From assembly GCF_013374995.1 (NCBI RefSeq), contig NZ_CP056030.1, positions 4,620,501 through 4,684,500 of the forward strand: DNA of 64,000 nt. The letters are read 5' to 3'. The notes below the pieces were generated by a model. The model did no database searches, was not told where the DNA came from, and saw only the letters and a program-made list of their open reading frames with translations. The position numbers and the translations under genes were made by a program. Source of the DNA: Pseudomonas eucalypticola. Lineage in GTDB: Bacteria; Pseudomonadota; Gammaproteobacteria; Pseudomonadales; Pseudomonadaceae. Positions within the stretch are counted from its first letter, which is position 1. Each line of letters opens with the position of its first letter. Positions 48,858-58,888 of this stretch are shown here, in pieces.

Positions 48858-48963
48858 TGAGATCACCTGGGCCGCCATATTTGTCCGCTAAAGATTTTCG
48901 TAAGCACCACCCACTTTCCCGGCAATCCGTGAAGAACCTTTTTTTGCTGCGCTGATGACCCCC

Positions 48964-49048
48964 GTAGCAGCGGACCTGGCCGCGTCAGCCATCATGCGGT
49001 GTGCCTGCGGCTCCGTAGCGCCCCGGACGCGGCCGGGTCCGCTGCTAC
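48964..49048. repeat. REP-like inverted repeat
   Basis: GTAGCAGCGGACCTGG... (48964-48986) and its near-exact inverse (49026-49048) have one mismatch in 23 bases. The same arm recurs at 57110-57132, so it is a dispersed intergenic repeat of REP type. It overlaps the stop of the mobA-like gene. Confidence 0.75.
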
Positions 49049-49620
49049 AGGTCCTGGGGCAGGTCGATGTCGCGGTAGATGCCAGGGTCGTCCACGGGCA
49101 CTTCGATGACGTGCGCGCCGGCGAAGAGGCGTCGCGCACCCTGGTCACCGGTCAGCGCCATCAAAGGCGCGGCGAAGGCCCGCCCGAAAGCCACCGGGTG
49201 GCCGTAGCCCTGCCCCGCCACCGGCACGCAAATACATTCATCATCGAGAAGAGATAGCACCGCACCACACGTCTGCGGGCGTATGAAGGGCATGTCGCCC
49301 AACACCACCAGCCAACCTGTCGCTTCAGGCATGAACGCCACGCCCGCCGCCAGGCTATCGCCCAGGCCAGGGGACTGGGCCAGGACAACGGTGAAACCAT
49401 ACTGATGGCCCAATGCGATAATTTCGTGGCGCTCAGGACGGGTGACCAGCAGCCGATGCGCTGACAGGCCTTCGAGGTTGCGCAATGTGTGCTCGAGCAC
49501 CGGCCGCTCGACACCCTCGAGCCCCGCGCAAGGGGCCAGCAACTTCTGCTGCCCTGCCCCCGCCTGCGCCTGAAACCGCGCACCCAGCCCTGCTGCCAGC
49601 ACCACCACGCACGGTTGCAT
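49045..49620 (-). CDS. MobA/MocA-like nucleotidyltransferase
   Basis: A 191-residue protein of the NTP-transferase fold. VVVLAAGLGARFQAQAGAG, then QKLLAP (nucleotide-binding), VVLGDMPFIRP (metal-binding D) and GYGHPVAFGRAF are the motifs of the MocA/MobA family, which attaches CTP or GTP to molybdopterin or acts on related substrates. The exact substrate is not visible. It is inserted between rne and murB; in P. aeruginosa these are adjacent as I recall, so it may be a group-specific addition. Confidence 0.85.
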   Translation of the reverse strand: MQPCVVVLAAGLGARFQAQAGAGQQKLLAPCAGLEGVERPVLEHTLRNLEGLSAHRLLVTRPERHEIIALGHQYGFTVVLAQSPGLGDSLAAGVAFMPEATGWLVVLGDMPFIRPQTCGAVLSLLDDECICVPVAGQGYGHPVAFGRAFAAPLMALTGDQGARRLFAGAHVIEVPVDDPGIYRDIDLPQDL

Positions 49621-49628
49621 GCCACCCC

Positions 49629-50648
49629 CTAGTAGAGATTGGGCTCCATCTCCAGGTGCACGCCGAAGCGCGCGAAGATATCAGCCTGAATCCGTGCCGC
49701 CAGGGCCTGCAACTGCTGGCCGGTGGCGCTGCCGTAGTTGACCAGCACCAGTGACTGCAAACGATGAACCCCCGCATCACCTTCGCGAAAGCCCTTCCAG
49801 CCTGCCCGCTCGATCAACCAGCCAGCGGCCAGCTTCACCTGCCCGTCGGCCTGTGGGTAACCCACCAGGTCGGCGTGGTCGGCCTTGATCTGCTCGGCCA
49901 CGGCAGCCGGTACCACCGGGTTCTTGAAGAAGCTGCCAGCATTGCCCAGCTCGGCCGGATCCGGCAGCTTTTCCCGACGGATACTGCAGATCGCCGCGCT
50001 AACATCACTGGGCGTCGGCGCACTGATACCCTGCTCGGCCAGGCGCTGACGCACCGGGCCGTAATCCAGGTGCAACTGCACCGCACGGATGAGCGTGAAG
50101 CGCACACGCAGGATCAACCACCGCCCCGGCTCACGCTTGAACAGGCTGTCGCGGTAACCGAAGCCGCAGTCCGCCAGGCTGAAATCGCGCAACTCGCCGC
50201 TCTGACGGTCCATGGCGGTCAGACCGGCGAACACGTCCTTGATCTCGACGCCATAGGCGCCAATGTTCTGCATGGGCGCCGCCCCGACCGTGCCGGGAAT
50301 CAGGCTGAGGTTTTCCAGCCCAGCCAAGCCCATGGCCAGCGTCTGCAGGACAAAGGGGTGCCAGGGCTCCCCCGCCTGTGCCTCGACCACCACCTGCTGA
50401 CCATCATCGCTCAGCACCTGTACACCCCGACTGGCCATGCGCATGACCAAGGCGTTCAGGTCACCTGTAAGCAGCAGGTTGCTGCCACCACCGATGGGCA
50501 ACAGCACGACCTGATGCTCGCGGACCCAGGCCAATGCCTGACGCACCTGCTCGTCACTGTCGACTTCCACGAACCAGCGTGCCTTGACGTCGATGCCAAA
50601 GGTGTTGAACGGCTTGAGCGATACCTGCTCACGGATGTGCAGGCTCAT
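49629..50648 (-). CDS. murB: UDP-N-acetylenolpyruvoylglucosamine reductase
   Basis: A 339-residue FAD enzyme for peptidoglycan precursors (UDP-MurNAc). PLKPFNTFGI-like N-terminus (SLKPFNTFGIDVKARWFV), GGGSNLLLT, IPGTVGAAPMQNIGAYG, the catalytic region GNAGSFFKNPVV and C-terminal NYGSATGQQLQALAARI mark the type I (E. coli-like) MurB. It overlaps the phosphatase gene by four bases. Confidence 0.97.
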   Translation of the reverse strand: MSLHIREQVSLKPFNTFGIDVKARWFVEVDSDEQVRQALAWVREHQVVLLPIGGGSNLLLTGDLNALVMRMASRGVQVLSDDGQQVVVEAQAGEPWHPFVLQTLAMGLAGLENLSLIPGTVGAAPMQNIGAYGVEIKDVFAGLTAMDRQSGELRDFSLADCGFGYRDSLFKREPGRWLILRVRFTLIRAVQLHLDYGPVRQRLAEQGISAPTPSDVSAAICSIRREKLPDPAELGNAGSFFKNPVVPAAVAEQIKADHADLVGYPQADGQVKLAAGWLIERAGWKGFREGDAGVHRLQSLVLVNYGSATGQQLQALAARIQADIFARFGVHLEMEPNLY

Positions 50649-51109
50649 GGCCGCCCCTTCAATTCATTGACCAGGCCTTCACAGGCCTGCTCGATCAGGT
50701 CCAGCACGTGCTCGAAACCCTGCTCGCCGCCGTAGTACGGGTCGGGGACCTCGTCGACCGGGGCGTGGTAGCGGCGCAGGAATAAATCCAGTTCGGCCCG
50801 GCCATTGGCAGGTTGCAGGCGCTTGAGGTTGCCCAGGTTGCTGTGGTCCATGGCCAGTATCAGGTCATAGCGGCCGAAGTCGGCGGCGCTCACCTGCTGG
50901 GCACGCTGGGCCGACAGGTCGTAGCCACGGCGCAGGGCCGCGGCACGGGTGCGGCTGTCGGGCGGCTTGCCCACGTGCCAATCACCGGTGCCGGCCGACG
51001 CCACCTGCACCTGCTCGGCCAGGCCAGCTGCGCGCAGTTGGTGGCGCAACACGCCCTCGGCAGTAGGCGAACGGCAGATATTGCCCAGGCACACGAACAA
51101 AACGCGCAT
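50645..51109 (-). CDS. low-molecular-weight protein tyrosine phosphatase
   Basis: A 154-residue phosphatase. VLFVCLGNICRSPTAEG holds the C-x5-R-S loop, and VPDPYYGGEQGFEHVLDLIE has the general-acid aspartate. ATG 51109 overlaps the kdsB stop; the frame extends upstream but family members begin MRVLFVC. Substrate unknown; part of the murB-kdsB run. Confidence 0.94.
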   Translation of the reverse strand: MRVLFVCLGNICRSPTAEGVLRHQLRAAGLAEQVQVASAGTGDWHVGKPPDSRTRAAALRRGYDLSAQRAQQVSAADFGRYDLILAMDHSNLGNLKRLQPANGRAELDLFLRRYHAPVDEVPDPYYGGEQGFEHVLDLIEQACEGLVNELKGRP

Positions 51110-51873
51110 CAGGCCTCCAGCAGGCGCCGCACGCGCTCCAGGTCCTGCGGGGTGTCGACACCGGCCGGCGGCGCCTCGACGGCGTCGGCGACGTGAATGC
51201 GCACGCCGTGCCACAGAGCACGCAATTGCTCCAGGCGCTCGGTCTCTTCCAGCCAGCACGGGCCCCAGGCCACGAAGTCCTGCAGGAAGCCGGCGCGGTA
51301 CGCGTAAATGCCGATGTGGCGACGGAACGGCACGCCAGCGGGCAGGCTGTCACGGTCGTTGGCGAATTGATCACGCGCCCACGGCAGCGTCGCGCGGCTG
51401 AACGTCAGCGCCAGGCCATTGCGGTCAGTGACCACCTTCACCACGTTGGTGTTGAAGAGTGACTCGACGTCCTCGATAGGCTCGGCCAGGGTGGCCATGC
51501 CCGCTTCGGCGTGGGCGGCCAGGTTGGCGGCCACCTGGTCGATCACCGTCGGCGGAATCAACGGCTCGTCGCCCTGCACGTTGACCACGATGGCATCGGC
51601 GGCCAGGCCCAGGGCCTGGGCCACTTCGGCCAGGCGGTCAGTGCCCGACTCATGATCGGCACGGGTCAGCAGCACCTCGGCCCCGAAGGCCTGGCACGCC
51701 TCGACAATGCGCGCATCGTCGGTGGCAACCACCACCCGCTGGGCCGCGCTCTTACGCGCCTGTTCCCAGACGTGCTGCACCATCGGCTTGCCGGCGATCA
51801 GTTGCAGCGGCTTGCCCGGCAGGCGGGTGGAGGAAAAACGGGCGGGAATGACAACAGTGAACGCCTGGCTCAT
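51109..51873 (-). CDS. kdsB: CMP-KDO synthetase
   Basis: A 254-residue cytidylyltransferase that activates KDO for lipopolysaccharide. [17 protein letters not shown] (nucleotide binding), [25 protein letters not shown] and [12 protein letters not shown] are characteristic. Start overlaps the end of the Trm112-like gene, so the two are coupled. Confidence 0.97.
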   Translation of the reverse strand: MSQAFTVVIPARFSSTRLPGKPLQLIAGKPMVQHVWEQARKSAAQRVVVATDDARIVEACQAFGAEVLLTRADHESGTDRLAEVAQALGLAADAIVVNVQGDEPLIPPTVIDQVAANLAAHAEAGMATLAEPIEDVESLFNTNVVKVVTDRNGLALTFSRATLPWARDQFANDRDSLPAGVPFRRHIGIYAYRAGFLQDFVAWGPCWLEETERLEQLRALWHGVRIHVADAVEAPPAGVDTPQDLERVRRLLEA

Positions 51874-52055
51874 TTATCCAGGCGCTCTTCGTCGGTCAGG
51901 GTGCGCGCCTCGCTTTCCAGCATCACCGGAATGCCATCGCGAATCGGGTAGGCCAGGCCAGCACCCTTGCTGATCAGCTCGGTCTTGTCCGCGCTGAGTT
52001 TCAACGGCCCCTTGCAGATCGGGCAGGCGAGGATATCGAGCAGTTTGGTGTCCAT
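51870..52055 (-). CDS. Trm112/YcaR family small protein
   Basis: A 61-residue protein, [18 protein letters not shown]..., with one CxxC and the conserved [17 protein letters not shown]. Trm112 proteins activate methyltransferases or act as zinc chaperones; the role in bacteria is not settled. Its usual place between lpxK and kdsB is kept. Confidence 0.93.
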   Translation of the reverse strand: MDTKLLDILACPICKGPLKLSADKTELISKGAGLAYPIRDGIPVMLESEARTLTDEERLDK

Positions 52056-52096
52056 GATAAGTCCTTGACAAAAGGTGCAGCGTGAAGGCAATAGGG

Positions 52097-53098
52097 TCAG
52101 GTGCGCGCCACCAAGCCCGGCAAGCGGCCGTCGAACCAGGCGACGAAGGCCGGCGAAGGCAGCGCGTCGACCGCCAGGTACCACCAGTCATCACGGGCGA
52201 AAGCGCGGCATTTGACGGCGTCTTTCTCGGTCATGACCAGCGGCAACGGCGGGGAGAACGTCAGCGCCGCCAGGCTGTACTCAGCGTGGTCGGCGAACGC
52301 GTGGGCCTGTGGCCGCCAGTGTAGCGCCTGCAGCGTGTTGAAGAAACGTTGCGGGTTACCGATGCCGGCCACCGCATGCACGGCCTGGCCTGCGGGGAAA
52401 AGGTCGAGGCCGCGGCGCTCACCGGTACGCACGTTGACCAGCGCCGTGGGTTGCAGCGTGAAGGCATAGCCATCGTCGCGGTCGCCGGCAGCGCCGTTGA
52501 ACAGCACCGCGTCCACCGACGCCAGGCGCTCGGCCGGCTCGCGCAACGGCCCGGCCGGCAGGCAACGACGGTTGCCCAGGCCACGGGCGGCATCGATCAG
52601 CACCAGTTCCAGGTCGCGCGCCAGGCGGTAATGCTGCAAGCCGTCATCGGAGAAAACAAGGTCCAGCGGTTCAGCGGCAGTCAAGGACTGCACCGCGCGG
52701 CTGCGGTCGGGGTCGATGACCAGGGGCACGCCGGTACGCTGCACGATCAGCAAGGGTTCATCGCCTGCGACGCTGGCGTCCTGGTCGGCCAACACCCGCC
52801 ACGGCAACTGCGGCGGCTTGGCGCCGTAGCCGCGGCTGACCACGCCGACCTTCAGGCCCTGGCGCCGGCAGTGCTCCACCAGCCACAGGATCAGCGGGGT
52901 CTTGCCGGTGCCGCCGACGGTGATGTTGCCCACCACCACCAGTGGCACGGGGGAACGGTAGACAGTGCCCTGGCCCTGCACAAAGCGCTGGCGCTTGTTC
53001 TGCACCACGCGGCGGTACAGGCACTCCAGCGGGCGCAACAGCGCCAGGGCCGGATGGCCGGTGTACCAGGCGGCCAGCAAGCGATCGGAAAAAGCCAT
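52097..53098 (-). CDS. lpxK: tetraacyldisaccharide 4'-kinase
   Basis: A 333-residue membrane-associated kinase that phosphorylates lipid A precursor at the 4' position. [20 protein letters not shown] is the Walker A with the family flanks, and [34 protein letters not shown] and [12 protein letters not shown] are conserved. Overlaps exbD by one base. Confidence 0.96.
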   Translation of the reverse strand: MAFSDRLLAAWYTGHPALALLRPLECLYRRVVQNKRQRFVQGQGTVYRSPVPLVVVGNITVGGTGKTPLILWLVEHCRRQGLKVGVVSRGYGAKPPQLPWRVLADQDASVAGDEPLLIVQRTGVPLVIDPDRSRAVQSLTAAEPLDLVFSDDGLQHYRLARDLELVLIDAARGLGNRRCLPAGPLREPAERLASVDAVLFNGAAGDRDDGYAFTLQPTALVNVRTGERRGLDLFPAGQAVHAVAGIGNPQRFFNTLQALHWRPQAHAFADHAEYSLAALTFSPPLPLVMTEKDAVKCRAFARDDWWYLAVDALPSPAFVAWFDGRLPGLVART

Positions 53099-53523
53099 CA
53101 GTTGCCGCCCTGCGCCTCGACGGTGGTCATGCTCAGATGGCTGAAGCCCAGCTTGCCGGCGGCGTCCATGGCAGTGATGACCGCCTGATGCGGGGTCTTG
53201 CCATCGGCGCTGATGGACAGCGGCAGCTTGCTGTCGCCACCCGACTCGGCCTGCACGGCATCCATCAGGGTGCTCAAGTCACTCTTGGGCAACAGCTTGT
53301 TGTTCACCGAATACACCCCGTCGGCGCTGATGGCGATGTCCACGGTCTTGCCCGCATCCTGCTCGGGGCTGCCACTGACGGCTTCCGGCAGGTCGACGCG
53401 CAGCTGGGTCTGCTTGGTGAACGTGGTGGTGACCACGAAGAACAACAGCAACACGAAGACCACGTCGATCAGCGACACCAGGTTGATGTCGATCTGCTCT
53501 CGCTGCTTGCGGCGGAATTTCAC
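53098..53523 (-). CDS. exbD: ExbD/TolR family biopolymer transport protein
   Basis: A 141-residue protein with one N-terminal membrane helix ([20 protein letters not shown]), in which the aspartate used for proton flow is present, and a periplasmic domain (LPEAVSGSP...). It pairs with the adjacent ExbB-like protein. The lpxK neighbour indicates that this is the extra ExbB/D pair beside lpxK and not the TolQR copy. Confidence 0.92.
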   Translation of the reverse strand: MKFRRKQREQIDINLVSLIDVVFVLLLFFVVTTTFTKQTQLRVDLPEAVSGSPEQDAGKTVDIAISADGVYSVNNKLLPKSDLSTLMDAVQAESGGDSKLPLSISADGKTPHQAVITAMDAAGKLGFSHLSMTTVEAQGGN

Positions 53524-54155
53524 GCTTTGTCCTCGGCCAGATCGACTTCGCGGTCACCCTGCACCATTTCCACCAGCTTGATGGCTTCCTGTTCCATGCC
53601 CACCACCAGCTCGTCGATGCGGCGCTGCAGGAAGCGGTGGAAGAACACCGCGGGAATACCCACCATCAGGCCCGAGGCCGTGGTCACCAGGGCCTTGGAG
53701 ATACCCCCGGCCAGCACAGCGGGGTTGGTGGCCATGTTGGCGCCCATGAACGAACTGAAGATCTCGATCATGCCCAGCACCGTGCCCAGCAGGCCCAGCA
53801 GCGGCGCCATGGCGGCGATGGTACCGAGGGTGCTGATGTAGCGCTCCATTTCGTGGATGACGCGGGCAGCCGCTTCCTCGATGCATTCCTTCATGATTTC
53901 ACGGCCGTGGCGCGAGTTGGCCAGGCCAGCGGCGAGGATCTCGCCCAGGGGGGAATCGGCGCGCAGTTCCTTGAGCTTTTCCTTGTTCAACTGCTTGTCA
54001 CGGATCCAGACCCACACCTGGCCCAGCAGATGCGGCGGGGTCACACGGTTGGCACGCAGAGTCCACAGGCGCTCGGCGGTGATGCCCAGGGCAGCGATGG
54101 AACTCAGAATGATCGGCAACATCATCCAGCCGCCGGATTTGACCAATTCCCACAC
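53520..54155 (-). CDS. exbB: ExbB/TolQ family proton channel protein
   Basis: A 211-residue MotA/TolQ/ExbB protein with three membrane regions: WMMLPIILSSIAALGITAER near the N-terminus, then LGTIAAMAPLLGLLGTVLGM and ALVTTASGLMVGIPAVFFHR. GTG 54155 follows GAGGGGG and gives the family N-terminus (VWELVKSGGW); the longer frame to 54221 overlaps the comEC end. Coupled to exbD by a four-base overlap. Confidence 0.92.
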   Translation of the reverse strand: MWELVKSGGWMMLPIILSSIAALGITAERLWTLRANRVTPPHLLGQVWVWIRDKQLNKEKLKELRADSPLGEILAAGLANSRHGREIMKECIEEAAARVIHEMERYISTLGTIAAMAPLLGLLGTVLGMIEIFSSFMGANMATNPAVLAGGISKALVTTASGLMVGIPAVFFHRFLQRRIDELVVGMEQEAIKLVEMVQGDREVDLAEDKA

Positions 54156-54217
54156 AGTAACGACCCCCTCGAAAAAGTCCGCCACTCTAACATAGGGGGG
54201 CAACGGGTCGTAGACCG

Positions 54218-56443
54218 TCATGTCGGATCACGCCAGAAGCGGCGCTGTTGACGCTCGCCGCGCACGCCGTCGAAACGCCCCAGGCGCAGGTGCAGGGCGC
54301 CGTGCAAGGCATTGTCATGCACTTCCATGCCGTTGGCCTGGTAGCGCTGCAGCACCTGCGCATGCGGGTGGCCGAAGGCATTGCCATGGCCACGGGAAAT
54401 CAGCGCACCGCGTGGGGCCATGGCATCGAGCAAGCGCTGGGACGACGAGGTACGGCTGCCATGGTGAGGGGACTGCAACCAGTGGCCGCGCAGGTCCAGG
54501 CCACTGGCGACCAGCGCGCGCTCGGCGGCGGCATCGATGTCACCGCCCAGCAACAGACGTTCACCCTGGGCTTCCACCAGCAATACGCACGACGATGGGT
54601 TGCTGTCGCGGGCAGCGGCCCAGCGCCACACCGTAAAGCTGACCCCGTCCCAGTGCCATTGCCGCCCGGACTCGCACTGCGAAGCCTGCAAGCCAGGCGC
54701 CAACTGGTCAGCCTCGCCTCCCCATACGGCGGCGACCGGCAGCCCACGCTGCACCGCTGGCGCACCACCGGCATGGTCCTGGTGGGCGTGGCTGATGAGC
54801 ATCAGGTCCAGGCGGCGCACGCCCATGGCCAGCAGATTGGGCAGCACCACCCGCTCACCCGCGTCCTGCCCGGGGGTGCGCGGGCCTGCATCATAGAGAA
54901 CGGTGTGGTGACGGGTGCGTACCACCGCCGCCAACCCCTGGCCTACATCCAGCTGCGTCACCTGTGCTTGCCCATGGGGCACGGTCGAAAGCGGCGGCCA
55001 GGCGGCCAGCAGCACCAACGGCCAGCCCAATGGGCGCATGGGCAAGCCGGCAGGCAGCAGCAACAGCAGGGTCCCTGCCAGCACCAGCAACCCTAACCAC
55101 AGCGGTAATCGCGGGGGCACCCAGGCAGGCGCCTGCAGCGACAACCACGTCAATGCCTCGAACAGCCACGCCAGCAACCCACCGACCAGCCATAACAACG
55201 CTTCGCCCACCCATGGAATGGGTAACAGGGCCGCCCCGAGCAATGCCGCAGGCAACACCGCGATGCTCACCCAAGGCACCGCCAGCAAGTTGGCCAGCGG
55301 GCCGCTGACGCTGATGGGCAGCCCCAGCGCCAGCAAGACCGGCAACAACCCCACCGCCATCAGCCACTGGGCGCGCGTCCAGCCTCGCCACCAGCGCCAC
55401 GCCCCCAGCCGCCCGGCAAACACCAGCATCAGGACGGCGACCGCCGCGAACGACAGCCAGAAGCCCGGTAGCAAACTGACCAGCGGATTGACCAGCAACA
55501 CCGCGTTCAGGGCCACCAGCCAGGGCAGCCCAACCCCCAGGTGACGAAACCGCAGGCGCCACAGCAACACCAACCCCAGCATGATGCACGCCCGCTGTAC
55601 CGGCACCCCGAAACCGGCCAGTGCGCCATACCCCAGGGCCGCGCCGAACGCCAGCCCACAGGCCCAGGGTAGCCACGGCAGGCGGGCCGGCCATGCCCCC
55701 CACCGCGCCAGCCCGGCCACCAGGCCGTAGACCAGCCCGGCCAACAGACCGATGTGGGTACCGGAAATCACCATCAAATGCACCGTACCGGTGGCCTGCA
55801 GCACCGCCCACTGGTCGCGGTTGATGGCCGAGCCGTCACCCAGCACCAGCGCCACCAGCACACCCTGGTAGCCCTGGGCGTCCACCGCCAACAACCGTTG
55901 GCGCAGGGTATCGCGCCAACTGCCCGGGGCCGCCACCAGCAACTGACCATCCTTGACACTGCCGCTGGCCCCGATACCCCGGGCGAGCATCCACGCCTCG
56001 ATATCCATGCCGGCCGGGTTCACCACCCCCCTCGGCCGCTTGAGGGTCACGGCCACGCGCCAGCGTTCACCGCGGCTGACGGCCGGCCCGTTGAACCACG
56101 ACAGGCGCACGGTGCGAGGCAGTGAATAGCGGGCGCTCTCGATATCAGTCAGCTCGAAGCGTACCGACTGGCCCTGATTGTCGGGCAGGCTACCCACCCG
56201 CCCTTCCAGCCAGAGGGTGCGGCCATCAAGCTCGGGGGCCAGGCGGTCATCCAGCGCCCACTGCCCGTGCAGGCAGGCCCAGGCCAGGCCGACCAGCACC
56301 AGGCCCGGCGCCCTGGCCCGCCGCCAGCCCAGGCAGGCCAGCCCAAACGCCGCCATGGCCGCCAGCCAGGGAGTTGGCGGCAGCAGGGGCATGAACCGCA
56401 AGGCAACCAGGCCAATGGCCAGCGCCAGCAAGGCAATGCGCAT
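54218..56443 (-). CDS. ComEC/Rec2 DNA internalisation protein
   Basis: A 741-residue multi-spanning membrane protein with the DUF4131 region near the N-terminus, a competence domain (GDGSAINRDQWAVLQATGTV, HLMVISGTHIGLLAGLVYG) and a C-terminal metallo-beta-lactamase domain (LTDVGQG-like TQLDVGQGLAAVV, LMLISHAHQDHAGG, GGDIDAAAERAL). It forms the inner-membrane channel for DNA uptake. Start 56443 has AAGGATGAG upstream. Known as comA in Pseudomonas. Full length. Confidence 0.93.
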   Translation of the reverse strand: MRIALLALAIGLVALRFMPLLPPTPWLAAMAAFGLACLGWRRARAPGLVLVGLAWACLHGQWALDDRLAPELDGRTLWLEGRVGSLPDNQGQSVRFELTDIESARYSLPRTVRLSWFNGPAVSRGERWRVAVTLKRPRGVVNPAGMDIEAWMLARGIGASGSVKDGQLLVAAPGSWRDTLRQRLLAVDAQGYQGVLVALVLGDGSAINRDQWAVLQATGTVHLMVISGTHIGLLAGLVYGLVAGLARWGAWPARLPWLPWACGLAFGAALGYGALAGFGVPVQRACIMLGLVLLWRLRFRHLGVGLPWLVALNAVLLVNPLVSLLPGFWLSFAAVAVLMLVFAGRLGAWRWWRGWTRAQWLMAVGLLPVLLALGLPISVSGPLANLLAVPWVSIAVLPAALLGAALLPIPWVGEALLWLVGGLLAWLFEALTWLSLQAPAWVPPRLPLWLGLLVLAGTLLLLLPAGLPMRPLGWPLVLLAAWPPLSTVPHGQAQVTQLDVGQGLAAVVRTRHHTVLYDAGPRTPGQDAGERVVLPNLLAMGVRRLDLMLISHAHQDHAGGAPAVQRGLPVAAVWGGEADQLAPGLQASQCESGRQWHWDGVSFTVWRWAAARDSNPSSCVLLVEAQGERLLLGGDIDAAAERALVASGLDLRGHWLQSPHHGSRTSSSQRLLDAMAPRGALISRGHGNAFGHPHAQVLQRYQANGMEVHDNALHGALHLRLGRFDGVRGERQQRRFWRDPT

Positions 56444-56591
56444 AGACTCATCCTTGAGTTTTCCAACGCGCAGCATCAGCGTAAACGGTCAGGGCTGCCG
56501 CTAAATATTTGTCACAAAGTCTGAACCTGCCTGTCAGGCAATCCGGGCATACTGCGGCTACGCCCTCTTGGCTTGCCTGCGAGAAACCTGC

Positions 56592-57113
56592 ATGCCGCGC
56601 CGCCTGTTCCAACGCTACATGCCCGACCCCGAGCGCCTGCGCCAGCACCCGTCGTTACGCTTCCTCGGCCGCCTGCTGCATGACCCCTACCTCTGGCACC
56701 TGAACCGCCACGGCGTGTCGCGGGCCATGGCCGTGGGGCTGTTCGTGGCGTTCCTGCCCATCCCCTTGCAAATGCTGGTGTCAGCCGCACTGGCGACCCT
56801 GGTACGCGGCAACCTGCCCATCGCCGTCGCGCTGGTGTGGCTGACCAACCCGCTGACCATGGCGCCGGTGTTCTTCGTGACCTACCAGGTGGGGGCCTGG
56901 TTGCTGGGCACCCCACCGCGCAGCCTGCCTGATGACCTGACATGGGAATGGGTCACCGGCCAGTTGGCCACGCTGTGGCAGCCCTTCCTGCTCGGCTCGG
57001 TGGTGACGGGACTGGTCATGGGTGCGCTGGGCTATATGGCGACCCAAGGCTATTGGCGCTGGTGGGTGAGGCGCCAGTGGCGCCGCCGCACCCAGCACCG
57101 CTCGGGGCAGTAG
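56592..57113 (+). CDS. DUF2062 family membrane protein
   Basis: A 173-residue protein. The pattern RHPSLR-like (RQHPSLRFLGRLLHDPYLWH), then NRHGVSRAMAVGLFVAFLPI and ANLPIAVALVWLTNPLTMAP, matches DUF2062, with about three membrane segments. Start 56592 fits the family (MPRRLFQRY). Divergent from comEC, as in other Pseudomonas. Function unknown. Confidence 0.92.
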   Translation: MPRRLFQRYMPDPERLRQHPSLRFLGRLLHDPYLWHLNRHGVSRAMAVGLFVAFLPIPLQMLVSAALATLVRGNLPIAVALVWLTNPLTMAPVFFVTYQVGAWLLGTPPRSLPDDLTWEWVTGQLATLWQPFLLGSVVTGLVMGALGYMATQGYWRWWVRRQWRRRTQHRSGQ

Positions 57114-57160
57114 CAGCGGACCCGGCCGCGTCAGGAACGCCGCGCCCAGGTCTGCTGCCA
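57110..57160. repeat. REP-like sequence, second copy
   Basis: GTAGCAGCGGACCCGGCC... (57110-57132) matches the arm at 48964 with one change; its inverse (about 57139-57158) is degenerate. It includes the stop codon of the DUF2062 gene and lies between convergent genes. Confidence 0.65.
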
Positions 57161-57179
57161 CCCCCGGGGGAAGGGGTCG

Positions 57180-57959
57180 TCAGCTACGCATGCCGCGGCC
57201 ACTGACCAACAGGCGGGCACACCCCAGATAGAGCACCACCGTCGCCACCAGCATGAACGCCACGGCCACGCTGATGCGAATATCCGACACACCGAGGATG
57301 CCGTAGCGGAAGGCGTTGACCATGTGCAGCACCGGATTGGCCAGCGACACGGCCTGCCAGAAGGGCGGCAGCAGGGAAATCGAATAGAACACCCCGCCCA
57401 GGTAGGTCAGCGGCGTCAGCACGAAGGTCGGGATGATGGAGATATCATCGAAATTGCGTGCGAACACCGCGTTGATGAAGCCCAGCAGCGAGAAGATGGT
57501 CGCCGTCAGGATCACCACCAGCAAGGTGATGCCCAGGTGGTGCACCTGCAAATGGGTGAAGAACAGGGACAGCAGGGTCACGATGATCCCCACCGCCAGG
57601 CCGCGCAGCACGCCGCCCACCACGTAGCCGGTCAGAATGATGTGCGGCGACACGGGCGACACCATCAATTCCTCGATGGAGCGCTGGAACTTGCTGCCGA
57701 AGAAGCTTGATACCACGTTGCCATAGGCGTTGGTGATCACTGACATCATGATCAGCCCAGGCACGATGTATTCCATGTAGGTGAAGCCACCCATGTCACC
57801 GATCTGTCGGCCGATCAGGTTACCGAAGATCACGAAATACAGGACCATGGTGATGGCCGGGGGCAGCAGCGTCTGCGGCCAGATACGCATGAAGCGCCGC
57901 ACTTCGCGGTAGACGATGGTGTTCAGCGCGACCCAGTTGGCTTTCACTTCGAAACTCAT
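57180..57959 (-). CDS. ABC-2 type transporter permease
   Basis: A 259-residue permease with about six membrane segments (LLPPAITMVLYFVIFGNLIG, VSPHIILTGYVVGGVLRGLA, TFVLTPLTYLGGVFYSISLL). It resembles YadH of E. coli. Translationally coupled with the ATPase gene (overlap of four bases). Substrate unknown. Confidence 0.92.
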   Translation of the reverse strand: MSFEVKANWVALNTIVYREVRRFMRIWPQTLLPPAITMVLYFVIFGNLIGRQIGDMGGFTYMEYIVPGLIMMSVITNAYGNVVSSFFGSKFQRSIEELMVSPVSPHIILTGYVVGGVLRGLAVGIIVTLLSLFFTHLQVHHLGITLLVVILTATIFSLLGFINAVFARNFDDISIIPTFVLTPLTYLGGVFYSISLLPPFWQAVSLANPVLHMVNAFRYGILGVSDIRISVAVAFMLVATVVLYLGCARLLVSGRGMRS

Positions 57960-58888
57960 TGGGCCACCTTCGCCAGGTTTTTTTCCACCAGGGACACGAA
58001 CAACTCCTCAAGACGGTTGGTTTTGTTGCGCAGGCTGAGCACCTCGATGTTCTGCAGCGCCAGTTGGCCGAACAGCGCGGTGATGCCGACTTCCTTGTCT
58101 ACCTGCACTTCCAGGGTGTGGCCGTCGACCAGCCGGCACGGATAGCCATGCAGCACCGGCGCCTGGGCCAGGTCCGCCTTGAGGTCCAGCAGGAAGGTTT
58201 CCACATGCAGGGTACCGAGCAGCTTGCGCATGCTGGTGTTCTCGACAATGGTGCCGTGGTCGATGATGCCGATGTTGCGGCACAACTGCTCGGCTTCTTC
58301 CAGGTAGTGGGTGGTGAGGATGATGGTGATGCCTTTCTGGTTCAGCTCGGTGAGAAAGGTCCACATGGAGCGGCGCAACTCGATGTCCACGCCGGCGGTG
58401 GGCTCGTCGAGAATCAGCAGGCGCGGCTCATGGATCAGCGCGCGGGCGATCATCAAGCGGCGCTTCATGCCCCCGGACAGCGAGCGCGACGGTACGTCCC
58501 GCTTGTCCCACAGCCCCAACTGGGTCAGGTATTGCTCGGCCCGCTCCTTGGCGATGCGCGGCGGGATGCCGTAGTAACCGGCCTGGGTGACCACGATGTC
58601 GAAGGTCTTCTCGAACTGGTTGAAGTTGAATTCCTGGGGCACCACGCCAATGCAGCGCTTGAGCGCTGCCGGGTCGCGGTCCAGGTCGTGGCCGAAGACA
58701 TTCACCGTGCCGCCGGTCTTGTTCACCAGGGTGGAGAGGATGCCGATGGTGGTGGACTTGCCGGCCCCGTTGGGGCCCAGAAGGGCGAAGAAATCGCCTT
58801 CGGCCACGTCCAGGTCAATGCCCTTGAGGGCCTGGAAACCGTTGCCGTAGGTCTTGGTCAGCTGCCGAATGGACAGAGCAGAACTCAT
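57956..58888 (-). CDS. ABC transporter ATP-binding protein
   Basis: A 310-residue ATPase of the YadG/CcmA type: GPNGAGKSTTIGILSTL (Walker A), SRSLSGGMKRRLMIARAL (signature), LLILDEPTAGVD (Walker B) and LTTHYLEEAEQLC (H-loop). ATG 58888 gives the family N-terminus MSSALSIRQL; the frame is open to 59107 with no better site. Partner of the permease at 57180. Confidence 0.94.
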   Translation of the reverse strand: MSSALSIRQLTKTYGNGFQALKGIDLDVAEGDFFALLGPNGAGKSTTIGILSTLVNKTGGTVNVFGHDLDRDPAALKRCIGVVPQEFNFNQFEKTFDIVVTQAGYYGIPPRIAKERAEQYLTQLGLWDKRDVPSRSLSGGMKRRLMIARALIHEPRLLILDEPTAGVDIELRRSMWTFLTELNQKGITIILTTHYLEEAEQLCRNIGIIDHGTIVENTSMRKLLGTLHVETFLLDLKADLAQAPVLHGYPCRLVDGHTLEVQVDKEVGITALFGQLALQNIEVLSLRNKTNRLEELFVSLVEKNLAKVAQ

